A DNA stretch of 64,000 nt from Phyto melanocephala (GCA_941918925.1 OW799234.1:129932895-129996894), one strand, 5' to 3'; positions 1 to 12,340 are shown, counted from the first letter of the stretch. Notes: generated by a model from the sequence alone, not told the origin. Program-made: numbers and translations.

Positions 1-2139
1 TTTCCTCGCTATTAGCTAAACATAGCAAACAATTTTATCTTAAATAATCAAATATTGAAGAATGATGTAAAGGTAAGAATTTTATTTGCTTAAGCTCTAG
101 TTACACTACCTGACTCCTCAGCTGAGAAAAACAACCTTGATGCATTTATATATGTAATAGCATATCTGATTTTATTTTTATTTCTTTTATTAAAGACTAA
201 GCTCAGTTAAAATGTTCCATCTGAGTTTTAACTGTCATTTTCTTGAGAGTTTTTAGATCAAATGTTTGTTGTTGTATTTACATAAATTTCATACTAGTTA
301 TTTCATCAAAAATAATAAAAATACAATATTTTCATGTTTAACAAATCAAATTATTTTCGCTAAACAAAACTAATATTTTAAACAATATTTCAACAAATAA
401 AATAATATCAATGGCAACAAATACGCATATATTTAACAGTGTCCCAGCAAAAGAATAGAAGTAGCGCTAAGTAAATTAAAATTTGAAGACTTCTAAATCA
501 ATAATGCAAATCATTTATTCTGAATGAGTTCTTAAATGCGACATAATATGTCATTAACGATGTTCATGACAATGATTATAATATCAAGCAAAATACAACA
601 TTACTTCCTGAAACACCGGTTCCTTTTCACAAAATATGCATGAGTTCCAAGCACTTATTAGAGTTGAATGCAATTCATAACTATATTCAGGTAGACACAT
701 GATCTACAATGACATGCTTATAATAAAATCATTTATGCTTCCAATTATATTAAATTACTACATCACCAGTTCAATATCTGCAAAATTACTTTTTTTTCGT
801 CTCTTTTTGCTGGTATGTATATCGACTGCAAATAAACAAACATAAACCTAACGTGTACGTATGACTAATAATTATTGTGGAATGAGATAAATATTAAGTA
901 TACGTACAACTTGTTCCAGTTATTTTCCTAAATCTACTTTAGCAAATTTTAATTTAAGTATAATTTTAATCTGCAAGATTTTATAATTAATGTGTTAAGG
1001 AAAATTATGTGTGCTTTAATGAGCACAATTTTTAAAAATTCATAGAATACAATCATGTTAAAAGAATGGAACTTTTCAAAATTTATTTATTTTTTAAATT
1101 GTTACAATTTGGTTGAAAATTAATTAAGTTAAATAAAAATATCACTTTACATTCAATATTTTAAGAGTTAGAATCACAACACTAATTTAAATAATATAAA
1201 ACGTCCATCACAAAATCTAGTAAAAACAGTTTAGTTTTAGCTAAACTACTTATTTCACTATTTATCCTAACATCTGTACGTCTGGCCGCCATTTGTCATT
1301 GGGACATATTTTCACATCCGAACCAGAAAATATTACTAAAATCATTTAAATTATACAATAATTTATAAATCTGATTTTTCTTTGTTGGAAAATTATAATT
1401 TTTCAGCATTTTTCTAACTTAAATTTTTAAACAATTCAATAATACATTTGATATAAATCTCAACAATTTCTAAAAAATAATCAATAGACGGGCTTAAAAT
1501 TTAGAAATATTTTTAGTTTTGTCTGTCACTTGGAATTTAATAAAAAATTTGTTTAAAACTTCCTCACTCAACAAAACCAAACAGTAATTCATCCCAATGC
1601 CAGTAAATCCCTAAAGTAGATGCAGTATATAAATACAATTGCTTGTTAAAACTTCGTATGTAAATGAATTTTTGTTTTTTTCTGAAAACCAAAATAACAA
1701 AATAATTTAATTCTCTAAAACTTTGTAGGTCTTAAACATTCTATTATATTTTTTCTATTATTTGGTTGTGCTTATAAGATGCTGTCATGTTGGCAAAGAG
1801 ATAAATTGTATTTAAGCCAAATTAATTCAACAAACAGCACAAATAATTTAACATTTAATCTGCAAACATATAGTTGCAACACATTTTTATATCTTAATGT
1901 GTTATACAAAAAAATGTCTTAATTGTTTAAGTAACATAATAATTGGACTATTATATGTCTGAAATTTATTAAATGATTACTAAAAATATTTTATAAAAAT
2001 TAAGTTAAATAATGACTGGCTTTTGTGACAATTAAGAATTGAAAAGGCGAGCGGTAAAAACTGAGATATTGTTTAGAATTTTAATACCAAATACTCATAA
2101 CTCATACTCACAACACCCTAGATATGATAAGGTAGAAAG
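1..2139. other. AT-rich non-coding stretch
   Basis: No reading frame with coding character, no terminal repeat and no known family motif was seen. The sequence is strongly A/T rich with short homopolymer runs, as expected of intergenic or intronic fly DNA. Confidence 0.6.
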
Positions 2140-2345
2140 GTAAAACAGGCAGGTGTTGCACAGCGCACTTGGTTCCATTATATTGATCCCATTGTGATAT
2201 CTGAATAGAAAAGTAAGAATAGAACTGAAAAGAGAGAAGAGAAACAGACAACACTAGAGTCTCTGGCGGGAATCGAACCTGCAACCCCCGAACTAGAAGA
2301 CCAGCACAATACTGATTAGTCCACTAGGGCATCCTGGCACTAGAG
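2140..2345 (-). repeat. tRNA-derived SINE candidate
   Basis: Read on the minus strand, 2337-2260 looks like a tRNA: an A-box-like TGCCCTAGTGGACTAATC, a possible anticodon loop CTTCTAG (TCT, Arg-like) and a perfect B box GGTTCGATTCC in a T-arm (GCAGG loop CCCGC, one mismatch). The acceptor strands do not pair, so it is not a functional tRNA. Downstream on the same strand is a pyrimidine tract (TTTCTCTTCTCTCTTTTC) and an unrelated body, the layout of a tRNA-headed SINE. The 8-bp repeat CACTAGAG occurs at 2252-2259 and 2338-2345, bracketing the tRNA-like part. Right beside it, GGTGAAGGGTATAAAA resembles the right end of family B. Confidence 0.4.
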
Positions 2346-4002
2346 GTGAAGGGTATAAAATAAATTCCTACAAATATGAGGTTAAATAAAAAGTGTTTGT
2401 ATATTTAAACGTTATTAAATATCATGTTGCCAGAGTCGCCAAATATGCTGCCTTGAGTTCACAAAACTTACTTCCACAATCGCGTGGCGCATTATTTTCA
2501 AAGCTTACGAAATTATTTATTCAAAATCAGGCTGCTTGATTTTTACACTTAAAAATAAAAAAAATTATTTTATATGATTAACTGTAGTTAACTTTTACAT
2601 TTAAAGATAATATATTAATTCAATGAGGTAAAAAGTACAAAGATTGAATATTATAATTACTTTAAAGAACTTTTGAATACCTGGTTGGATGTCATCATAT
2701 GGTCCCATAAAAACTATCCAGTTAGTAGCTCTAACATCACTAGTTAGGATTTTCAATGATAAGCACATGTTAATTATCTATAGCGCAGAACATTGTCTGG
2801 GGTATAATTGATCAGTAGTACTGGTGACAGAGTCAAAAGTAAATCTGTACTGTTTCACTAAATAAATACAAAATCCTACCTTTTTTAATCGTCATGGTTA
2901 CCTTAATATGTTGTCCACTTACTACTGTATACCTCCTCATGACTGAAGGTAATTTAAGATTTGATACATCCTAACAAAGCACTGTTACTTGTGTATCTTT
3001 TTATTAGATTTAAAATTCAAGGTCAAAGACATTGCAATTTCTAAAGGATGCTGTACTTTAAATTTAATTCATATAAACAAACGAATTTACATTTACAAGT
3101 TTACATATAACATTTGTAAAAGTTTTAAACTTCAAATAATCCAATTTAATTAGTCACACATACACGCTTAAGTTAATTAATAAAGGCAAGTGTAAAGCTC
3201 AAGTGCTTAGAAATAATTGACTTTAGCAAAATACAAAATAATAAAGTGTAATATTGGCCAGTACAAAGTTGAGTGTAATTTTGTATTATGCCATATTTTT
3301 TATAGAGATTTTAAATATAATTTTTTATTAATTTTATTAAATATGTATATTTAAGCATTTAAGCTGTTTTTTCTCCTCAAGTGTAGATGGTGACCTTTTT
3401 AGTATCTTGATTATTTTTTTACGACATTTTCAAATATCATAAATTTCACAAAAACTTCAATATAAGTCTATGATATAATATATATTTTTTTACAATTTTA
3501 TACATAATCTGGAACAGAAATCTACAAATTTTGGTATCTTTTTAATTGCGCAATTATGCAAATTATTTTATATTTCAAATTAATATTTATTTTCCGTACA
3601 AAAAAAACTGAAATATTGTTTGAGTTCCTTTTCTCATATGGTGATTTTATATAATTATTTACGAATTTGGGTTTTTTTTATTGTGGCATCATTGTCTTTG
3701 AAGCAGTAAAGAATTAAAGCCAATAGTTACTCTCTGAGAGAATAGCTGAGAATATAAAATACACATTTTCTGCAACATATCCAGTGAAAACATAAAGACA
3801 TATTCGTACCTGTTCTATATTACAATTGAAATTAAATTATTCGAAATTAATTTTTGCTACAAAAAAAAAAAGAAACGCAGCAATATTTCCCTTCACTATT
3901 CTCAAAACTAAAACTCAACAATAATTGCTGATCCATTTAACCCTTTACTTGCGTTGTATATAGGTTTGACATTTCATTTGTAATTTTAACAATATCTTTT
4001 TT
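2346..4002. other. AT-rich non-coding stretch
   Basis: Nothing recognisable beyond A/T-rich sequence and short homopolymers. No paired terminal repeats and no coding relic were found. Confidence 0.6.
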
Positions 4003-5010
4003 TCACCTCATAAAGTATATATTTTCTGAATGCTTCTAAACAAGAAAGTCGATTAAGTGATCTCAGTCTGTATGTCTGTCCATGTGTTGGTTAAAAACTA
4101 TCTTTAGAAGCCTCCATATGTTGCACATAACATCTATAAGTAGTATTACTCCTTTAAAAAAATATACGCCAATGAATCGCTATTGAAATTCAGCACAATC
4201 GTCCCAAACCTTTTAAAGGTAGAAGCAAACAAAAAAGACTGCCTCTGTCTTGTAGATATTTTAACAATAAAAATTCAAATTTTTTATTCCAATAATCATT
4301 TCTAGATATTTTAGTTACTGCGTGCAGATAGCTTTCAAATATATTTATAAAAAAATTTTAAATATCTATTAATCGGTAAAGTTTTAGGAAAAAATTATTT
4401 GAAAAAATAAATATCTTCTTAAAAATATAACGGTTTTTAAGCTCCTTAACTACTCTTAAACAGGCTTAATAATCTTAATTAAAAGCCGTAGCCTGAAAAT
4501 CCACAAGGTTTTAAAACAAACTGAGATATAAGCACCAAAATATAATTGCTTAAGTATTTTCTCTTAAATTATAAATTCAAATCTGTTTTGTTTAGTTCCA
4601 AAGCAACCAAAATAGTCGATATGGGTGTCACATAAGAAGGCTTGACTGCCAAAAAATAATACATTATAAAAATTAAAAATCTATGATGGTTGCCACTACA
4701 AAATCAATAACAAATCTATGCAGGGTCAAATCTATGTAGGGTCAAATCGAGCACTAATGTATTTCTTTTGATTGCAACAAATAAAAGTATGTTACCAGAG
4801 GCTACGAAAAAAATTTTCATTCAAAATGTCGTCCTAAATACAATGGTGTATTTATGATTTAAATATTGAAAATAAAGCTTTATTACATTTAACCTCCACA
4901 ATATTTGTATCAAATAAAAGCGATTGACTGGTAAAATACAGTAAACAATGAAAAAAAGTGTAAAATCCAAGATAGAGTCTAAAAAAAGATGGCGTTAATT
5001 TTATGCTCCT
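4003..5010 (-). repeat. Family C element, decayed (C2)
   Basis: Reversed family C copy. Its left part holds the CATAAAGTATATATTTTCTG core, a short GTCY tract (GTCTGTATGTCTGTCC) and the segment GTGTTGGTTAAAAACT. It then follows the same order of landmarks as 43888-44718 (AGCCGTAGCCT, AACTGAGATATAAGCACC, GGTCAAATC). The far end has AAGATGGCG, the reverse of the GACGCCATCTTG module. Neither the left terminal palindrome nor the TATACCC hairpin is preserved, so it is an old copy without clean ends. Confidence 0.5.
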
Positions 5011-5757
5011 ACAAAATAGTTAATTTTAACAAAAAAATACCACTTGGAAGGAAATTTTCTTCAGATATGGACAGCTCTAAATTCTACTAAAATTGGATGA
5101 ATATTTTAGAAGTTATAAGCGATTAAAGTTGCTACTGACATATGCGCTAACCATTTGTGTGTAACAGAACAATAAACAACAACAAACTAAAGCGTGTTGA
5201 TACAAATTGTTTTTGCCAAAAGAATGGTTAATATGTTTAGAAAAAAAGACAAACAAAAACGGGAGAGAAAAACAATTGAGACTTTCGTGCAAATCATGTT
5301 TACTTGTTTTATTTTTCTCTCTTTTAAATTTAGTGTTTACAGTTAACTTAATAAAATTCCAAATCGAAGAAAAAATAATTGAGGATAAAAAACTTTGTGG
5401 GGGACAGCATAGACGTCAGAATTGAACTAGTTTATGATAAATTGTCAAACGAAACTAACCTCGAAGCAAGCGAGAACTTTAAAGTCAACTGTCACATTTA
5501 AGCTTTTCTTTTTGCTCTCGTCTTCTTTTCACTTTTAAACGATTAGACTCGCAGCATAAAAACTTGCCAAATGAAAACATAGGCCACGAAAAAGTATTTA
5601 ACAGTTCGCTTTTAGATCAAAATACAAATTTACCTCTACACTACTACGGTTGTGTTAAAAGAAAAATCGTTATTATTTTTTTTACTAGTTTAGTTTTTAT
5701 TAAACCTAGAAGAAAGCTTTCTATTAATTTTTTATATTAAAGTTAAAAAATATTAAT
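5011..5757. other. Non-coding stretch
   Basis: A 72-codon open frame at 5207-5425 has no recognisable domain and no coding-like codon pattern. No repeat ends were seen. Confidence 0.55.
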
Positions 5758-5872
5758 TGCCGTATTCATAAAAAGTATTTTGGGCTTATTGAAGACTTAT
5801 TTGGCAGATGTTGTATAGAAATTTGTCAAATAAGCCTTCAATAAACTTAAAATACTTTTTATGAATACGGCA
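5758..5872. repeat. 115-bp near-perfect palindrome (foldback MITE)
   Basis: The arms begin TGCCGTATTCATAAAAAGTA and close with the complementary TACTTTTTATGAATACGGCA. They pair over about 47 bp each with roughly four mismatches, leaving a short central loop around GCAGATGTTGTATAGAA. This is the form of a foldback MITE. No clear target duplication could be fixed, and no related autonomous element is in the window. Confidence 0.65.
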
Positions 5873-6730
5873 GTAAACATTTAAACTCACTAAAAGCTAA
5901 AAAATATTTAACATAACTCACTAGCTAAATCGTCTCAAGTTCTTTGGCCTACAATTATTTAAGTTAAAACTTTCTTTACATTTTCTTTGTATAAACTTAT
6001 TTTACTTTTTAAAACTTCTCTCTTATATGCACTACAAAAATAAACACAAGTTACGAATTTCAATAAACAATCAATGTGATGAAAACTTTGTCGCCTTCTA
6101 AGTGTTTGTAAGCGTCTTTAATACAACAAAGAAATAAAAAATAAGACACAACAAATCAAAAACATTTGTAAGCAACTTGCTGACATATGCCAAGAGTATG
6201 TCTGTACACAAATCTGTATCGAAACAACTAACAAATATATATGTAAATATTAACGTCTTTTCGTTTATGCCAAAAATGTGTTGAAATGGCAAATTGTTTT
6301 TTTTTTTTTGTATTCAAACCAAATGTGTATAATTTATGCACGAACATCTTAAAGAATATTATGTAACAAATACATTTTTTCCATTTCATTTGTTTAAACT
6401 TGTCTTGCTGTTAAGGACAGATTAAATAAAAAACATTTCTTAACATTTCAAAATTTTTGGCAGACATAAATAATTGTTTATGTAGCATATTTTAGATTTC
6501 TTTTTTTTCTACGATGAAAACATAAGAAAAACAAAAGATTTATAGTAGATAACATTTTACTTAAAGTTGAAATTATACTTTTTAACTTAAAAGAGTAGAT
6601 GCATTAAAAACATACCATTTTTGGCTTCATAAATGGTTACATTCACTATATCATTTTGCTGAAAAAATTGTTACGTTTAAAAACATTCGTAGAAGTTCTT
6701 CCAAATTTTGTTTAAATTAACTCTTAAGGC
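5873..6730. other. AT-rich non-coding stretch
   Basis: Only A/T-rich sequence with a T11-12 run near 6298. No gene or repeat structure was recognised. Confidence 0.55.
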
Positions 6731-6863
6731 CATGTCAGAGAAAACTTTTGCTTTGCGTTGCGTAACATATTCGCTTTAACATCAAAGATGAAATGTACAC
6801 ACTTTTACGAAACATGTCCCATAAAGTTCTTTTGACGCAGCGCAAAGCGAAAAGTTGGACATC
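6731..6863. repeat. Palindromic MITE candidate
   Basis: The left arm (6731-6762) contains AACTTTTGCTTTGCGTTGCG. The right arm (6836-6863) is its imperfect reverse complement, CGCAGCGCAAAGCGAAAAGTT, extended outward by a matching CATGTC/GGACATCC pair. The arms are GC-richer than their surroundings. Boundaries and target duplication are uncertain. Confidence 0.45.
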
Positions 6864-7037
6864 CTTCATCTTTTTGCGCGCTTTGGCAATCAGTTGTTGC
6901 AATTTTTACAAATTCGTATGTGATAATAAAATTTTATTAATTTAAAATTGAATTTATACTTGGAAAGGCAATTTGGAAATATGGTAGATTTTGGTCCTTT
7001 AAGAAATATTTGGTAGCAAAATTATTTTCGTTGTGGC

Positions 7038-7195
7038 ACAGTGTTGCCAATTTAGCTATTTTATGGCTAGATTTAGCTATTTTTGAACGAGCTTAGCTAG
7101 GAAAATCTGCTTTTAGCTATAAGCCATTTTTTTAGCCATTCCTAGATATTTTTTAGCCTTTTTTAGCCATTTTTGTTTTTAGCTTATAAGTGTTG
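7038..7195 (+). repeat. hAT-like terminus with TTTAGC-type subterminal repeats
   Basis: Starts with CAGTGTTGCCAA, the form of many insect hAT terminal repeats, and is followed by about nine copies of TTTAGCTATTTT or TTTAGCCATTTTT. Subterminal repeats of this kind are common in hAT ends. No inverted partner was found. A T-rich block with direct TTTAGCCG and TTGCCATTTTTTC motifs at 8880-8975 may be related. Treated as a single orphan end. Confidence 0.35.
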
Positions 7196-7355
7196 TTGTT
7201 GTTTCGTTTCCTAAATAGTGAAAAACGCTTCTATAAAACAATGTTTTTTTTTAAACTACTAAAAATTGAATCGATGGGAACCTCTTTAAAATATTACATA
7301 AACAATCAAACAATCAATCAGTAAAAAACCAACCAAGCATGTGCATTTAATAAAT

Positions 7356-8050
7356 AAAACAAGTAAGAGTGCTATATTCGGCCATGCCGAATCTTATATA
7401 CCCTTCACAACGTGTAGTCATGCAATAACATCCCATAAATACGTACACGTATGTATGTTAAAAAAACGAAAAAAAAAAGAATTATTATATATATAATATA
7501 CATATATAAAACAAAAAAAAAAATAAAAAAAAAAATTAAAAAAAAAATAATAATAAAAATATAAATAATATATTAAATAAAAAATAAAAAAAAATTAAAA
7601 AAAAATTTTTAAGAAAATTAAAAAAATTTTTTTTTGGCTCAGCTGGGATTCGATGCCACGTTTTCTCTAACCAGTATACACGTTTGTATGTATGTATGTT
7701 GTTGTTGTAATGTTGTTTTTGTGAAAAAAAATCGAGGTGGTCGTGGGTTTTTGCTCATATCTCAGTTGTTTATGTACCGATGTTTCTGATTTTCAATACC
7801 GATCTACTCCCGAATATTTCTGATATTTTAATACCTTATATGGGTCCAACCTATGTCGGCGGGCTTCAAAAAGTTGATTTCAACATACACACGGACAGAC
7901 GGACAGACTGACAGGGCTTAATCGACTCCCCTATTCATAAGCTTTCAGAAAATATATACTTTATGGGGTCGGAAATGAAAATTGTAGAAATTTCACACGG
8001 AATGACAAACCTATATATACCCTTTTTCACTGTGTGAAGGGTATAAAAAA
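7356..8050 (+). mobile_element. Family B element, full length (B1)
   Basis: Left end AAAACAAGTAAGAGTGC, palindrome ATTCGGCCATGCCGAAT, then TATACCCTTCACAACGTG. Next comes an A/T-only tract (about 7445-7630), the tRNA-like fragment GGCTCAGCTGGGATTCGATG, a GTATGTATG microsatellite, the conserved GAGGTGGTCGTGGG segment, a (GACA/GACG)n tract near 7890-7910, and the CTTTATGGGGTC core. It closes with a hairpin, TATACCCTTTTTCAC pairing with GTGTGAAGGGTATA. There is no coding capacity, so it is non-autonomous. The architecture matches what I recall of mini-me/INE-1-like Helitron relatives in Diptera; no target duplication is visible, as expected for such elements. Confidence 0.7.
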
Positions 8051-8403
8051 AAAGAAATTTAAGAAAAATAAACAAAATTTTCCCACAAGTTATACCACCC
8101 AAAATTAAAAGAATAGATTACAGAAGTTAAAAAGTTTTTATAAATATTGTATATGTGAACTTAATGCAAAATTATATGATTTAACTGTTCACTCTGAAAC
8201 ACATAAATGGTATCGGATATTCATATTATCGAGACCAAGCCTTTACCTTTTAATCCAGTGAATTTTAAACTACAACAGCAGGAGGATACATTAGCTATGT
8301 AAAAGGTTTTTCCATAAGAGTAATATGATTTCTTTAAAAAAAAACATATTTATTGTTAAGGAAATTCAAAAGTTTCTTATTTAATGAAGTACAATCGAAA
8401 CAA

Positions 8404-8580
8404 TTAAGTTCTAAATAAAACCTCATTCAAATGGCCCCCACGACTTCTTCTGCAGGAACAAATTCGATACAACCAAATTTCAAGCACTTTTTCCACTAAC
8501 TCAAGTTGTATGTCATGAATGGCACGTTTAATATTGACTTATAAAGATTGAAGAGAGTTTGGTTTATTTCGAAAGACCAA
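8404..8580 (-). pseudogene. Mariner-like transposase C-terminus, relic
   Basis: The minus-strand translation gives the segments RNKPNSLQSL, then after one stop VNIKRAIHDIQLELVEKVLE, then RICSCRRSRGGHLNEVLF and a stop at 8404-8406. The ending SRGGHLNEVLF is the typical carboxyl end of arthropod mariner-like transposases with a DDE_3-type domain. Only this end is recognisable; the catalytic part is absent. Its former DNA-joining function is inferred from the family only. Confidence 0.6.
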
Positions 8581-9239
8581 TATTTTATTTGTTCTATATA
8601 CTTTTTTAAGATACGGCTTAAAAAGGATTGATAAATGCTGTTATCAATATGAAGTATCACATAATTATTTTAAATTCATAGGATCTAAAGAAAGTTAAGA
8701 TGACAATGACAATAATAGCAAGCTAGATGCTGATGATAACTGATCCTTTTAACACCATTGTAGCAATTCTTGTACTTTATAACTAGTCAAAGATGTATTG
8801 AGTATATTACAAACGGTCTTAGATTTTATTATTTTTCTTTTAAAACAAAGTTTTCTTATTTTTTTTATTAAAATATTAAAAACTTTCTATTTAAAACATT
8901 TAGCCGTTTTTTAGATTTTTTTTAGTTAGTTTCTTGCCATTTTTTCCAGAATTTTTGCCATTTTTTCTAATCAAGTTCTGGCATCACATGTTCATGCAAG
9001 GTACAATTAATAAACTAAAAACTATGCAAACAACTGACAAAGCCTGCATGTGTATGTGTATGTACATGGCTAAGCATAGAAAATATAACACAACGACAAC
9101 AAAAACCCATACAAACATTTTTACGCAATTTCCTTCGCATTATAATAAAATAAAATAAGTTTTATAAATTTTAATAATGATTTTATAGACTTACAAAAGA
9201 GTCCGTCATAAAATTTTTAAATAAGTTAACGAATCATTA
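8581..9239. other. Non-coding stretch
   Basis: Contains the T-rich block 8880-8975 with repeated TTGCCATTTTTTC motifs and a short TGTATGTGTATGTACATG microsatellite. The open frame at 8934-9158 runs over that simple sequence and is not taken as a gene. Confidence 0.5.
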
Positions 9240-9607
9240 ATAAAAAAAATAATAAATTGTTTTTGTCTTAGCCGGGATTCGAACCCAGGTTCACTCTTAC
9301 CAGTATATCAAGATTGTATGGATGTGTTGTGGAAAAACGAGGTGGTCTTGGTTTTTTCTTATTCTTAGTTGTTTATGGACCGAATTTTCTTATTTTTGAT
9401 ATCGGTACTTCCCAAATATTTCTGATATTTTGATGCCACACAAGGTTAAGGCTATATCGATGGCCTCAAAAAACTAATTTTAACAAACACACATATAGAC
9501 GGACAGATGGACATTGGTAAATCGATTTCCCTACCTACATAAAAAGAAACAGAAAATATATTTATTCTTTACGGAGTCGCAAATAAATATATTGTAGAAA
9601 TTTCGAA
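9240..9607 (+). repeat. Family B fragment (B5) with best-preserved tRNA-like module
   Basis: Keeps the right two thirds of a B element: tRNA-like module, GTATGGATGTG tract, ACGAGGTGGTC, a degenerate GACGGACAGATGGAC tract and the ACGGAGTCGCAAAT core. The left terminal module and the right hairpin are missing. Read on the minus strand the module contains ACTGGTAAGAG followed by a full T-arm, CTGGGTTCGAATCCCGG, i.e. a perfect B box with a 5-bp stem. No anticodon arm lies between the two. Confidence 0.6.
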
Positions 9608-10044
9608 CTTTCAAATGTCTTTGACAAAAATTTTTTGATATTTGCTGGCAAATATACAAAAACAAAATGCCTGCCATTTTTGCATTATTGTATTTGTAGC
9701 AGCGAGTAAACTTGGTGCGATGTATTTATATTTTTTTAGACTTTTTTAACAGCTAAGCTCACAAAAATCAGAGATTTTTATTGGTTATTCGTTTAAACTT
9801 ATCATTGTGATTTATTTTTTAAAGTTGATGTACATAAACAATAAGTCAAAAAAAGGACGAGATTCGAAATTATTCAATACTCAATGATACGAGTTAATGT
9901 TTTTTATATTTTTTTTTTTTATTAATTAGAAAAGTAACTAGATTTTTTTATTCGATAATTAGTTTCGCAGCAACAAAAATATGTAGAAATATATACAAGG
10001 AAATAATAAACAAATACTGTGTGAACTCTATCAAAACACAACTT
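9608..10044. other. AT-rich non-coding stretch
   Basis: No coding or repeat signal seen apart from T runs near 9910. Confidence 0.5.
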
Positions 10045-10385
10045 TAAAGGCTGTTTCACACTTAAGGTGACGCTACATAACGCACCTAAAAACCTTAACA
10101 CTTTATAGACTTCTGTCAAAACGTGTTGAAAATATGTTACATTATGACAAGGTATACAAATATGTTTGAAATACAAGCGCCTCAAAAAGTTCAACAACTC
10201 TCAACTTTACAATGCGTTGTATACATTTTGACGGCTAATCAGCAGACGTAAAACACGTGTTGTTATGTTGTCTATAAAGTGTGGTATGTAACTTGAACTT
10301 TTTCAGGCGCAAAAAGTAACTAATACATTCAAAGCATTGCCGCTTTAAAGCGTGCTATGTACCTCAGTGTTCAACATTACATCTT
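10045..10385. repeat. Palindromic cluster, possible MITE
   Basis: Two nested inverted repeats are visible. GCGCCTCAAAAAGTTCAA at 10177-10194 pairs with 10293-10310 at 17 of 18 positions. ACACTTTATAGAC near 10098 pairs with GTCTATAAAGTGT near 10269. Outer sequences GACGCTACATAACGCACC and GCGTGCTATGTACC are also partly complementary. The block is richer in CpG than its flanks. Exact ends were not found. Confidence 0.4.
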
Positions 10386-11559
10386 GTGACACATTTTATA
10401 TTTCAACAGGGTAGTCAAGTTAGCTTATATCATCTTAAAACTAAGCATTATTTTTCTCTTTTATTAATTATCTTAACTCTTTAAAATTATCTTTAAATTT
10501 TCAAAAGGAAGTCTTTTTAAAATACATCTGTCATTTGTGTATTTTTATTAGCGATTTCAAAAAATATTTACAAAATTTCCACAACCAAAACCTAAAAACA
10601 ATGATATAAGTTATCACTTAAAAATTACATTTAAATAGAAGCCTACATTTAGGGGTCCCCTCTTTTTGGTTTCGAGTATTTGTCTCATTTTATATTTGTT
10701 ATAACATCATTTTTCATTTATTTTTTGTTTTAGTTGTTAATGCCAGACATTCCAACAAAACATATAAAACTTCATGCTGTCAATACAATTTAAAAGTACG
10801 TGTTTGTATGCTCTATGATAGAAAATTAACTATTTGTTTGTCTTAAAACCCATTAACCTTTCAAAAAAAAATATAACGATTTTACAAATCGTTTATTAAA
10901 CCAAGGTTTATTAACACAGTTAAACGCAAGGCTACAAATAAATACAACGATACAAAAATAACAGGAATCTTGTTTTTGTATAACTAATTCCATGTTTCAA
11001 CAACTGACTTAAAAAAATAAAAGTTATTAAATAAAAAAAAAGTTAAAAATTGTACATTATTTTTTGTTTAAGGTAACACAAGACTTATTCAAAGATTAAT
11101 CGTATGTTAAAAACATTAAATAGGAATTTACTTTGATGTATCAAGGTATTGATGTCCTGCAGGTGCATTAGTTAATAATTTTTGATGACATAAAATGGTC
11201 AGCTCATACAAGGAAATCTAGCTAAAATATTTACCCTCAAATTTGCGCTCTATGTACGTTGGATGTCTTAGTCTTTGGGAACACGAACAAAGTTCCGTTT
11301 CCAGTTAAAAATTTCTTTTTGCACAAGGAACACCAACATTTTTAAATTTGCGCCTTGTGTTTTTGTAAACAGATACATACACAAAAAAAGACTAGTTTTG
11401 ACAGTTGTAAATTATAAACAATAGCTCCGCTGATGATAAGCAGATCAACTGCAATCATCTTTTTCAATAGACCTAAAAAAATTATTAAAAAGTTACATAA
11501 ATAATTAAAACATAGTAAATTTCTATAATAAAATAAAAACTTATATGAAAATATGGAGG
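10386..11559. other. AT-rich non-coding stretch
   Basis: No recognisable gene or element. A small hairpin, AACGATTTTACAAATCGTT, lies near 10877. Confidence 0.5.
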
Positions 11560-12340
11560 TTAGAAAGAATGTGTAACTTGTAATTATGTTACGCCATTTT
11601 GTTTCCGACACCATTTTGAACTTTTAGTTTATTTATTATTCATTATATATATTCTATTATTCATTATGTATATTTCAAGCCATTTTATTTGATACCCATC
11701 TTGATCGCTCCAAGAAGAAAATTATACGCCATTCTCTTTCAAACGCCTATTTCGAATTTAAGTTTTTTATAGTAACCACATTTTAATCAAGTTTCTTAAC
11801 TACAAATCAACATTAAAAGGGCTAAATTTTTCTATAACTTATATATAATTTTGTTTTTATTTATTTGGCGGCAATCATTAATATAAAATTATGATTTTTT
11901 TAAATTATTATATGTATTTTGCTAGTCCAAACTTTTATTTTGATATCTACATATTGAGTCTTTGTAAATTGAGTTTTTGTTTTTGTAGATTTCAGGAAAA
12001 TCACGGAAGCTTTTTTATTCTGTTGCTTATATCTCAGTCAGTTTCACATCAATTTCCTTGTTTCTTTGTGAATTTATAAGGAAGATTTTAAAATCAAATT
12101 ATAAAAAAATATTTCTTTTTCCACATTATTTTCGCCCATAGCTTTGCCCAAATTATATTTCAAAAGAGTAACCAATTTGTCTATAAATTATCCGAGGTAT
12201 GGAAAGTAATAATTTTTGTGGTAAAAAAACAGAGGCTTTCGTATTTTTTCCTTATATTTCCACAAATAACAAGGTGATAAAACAGATAATAAGAAGCATC
12301 GACCACCTCGTTTTTTTCACAACAGCAACAACATACATGG
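11560..12340 (+). repeat. Family C relic (C4)
   Basis: Follows the internal order of 16603-17610: ACGCCATTTTG and ACACCATTTTGAA near 11590-11620, TTGATCGCTCC, TTCAGGAAAATCACGGAAGC, TATCTCAGTCAGTTTCA, TTATCCGAGGTATGGAAA, AAAAACAGAGGC, then the family B-like segment GACCACCTCGTTTTTTTCAC with ACAACATACATG. No terminal module, GTCY tract or hairpin remains. The open frames on both strands at 12181-12396 lie in this relic and are not genes. Confidence 0.5.

Noticed and set aside
2260..2337. Functional tRNA-Arg gene on the minus strand
   Set aside because: A and B boxes are present but the 7-bp acceptor stem cannot form and the anticodon stem has mismatches.
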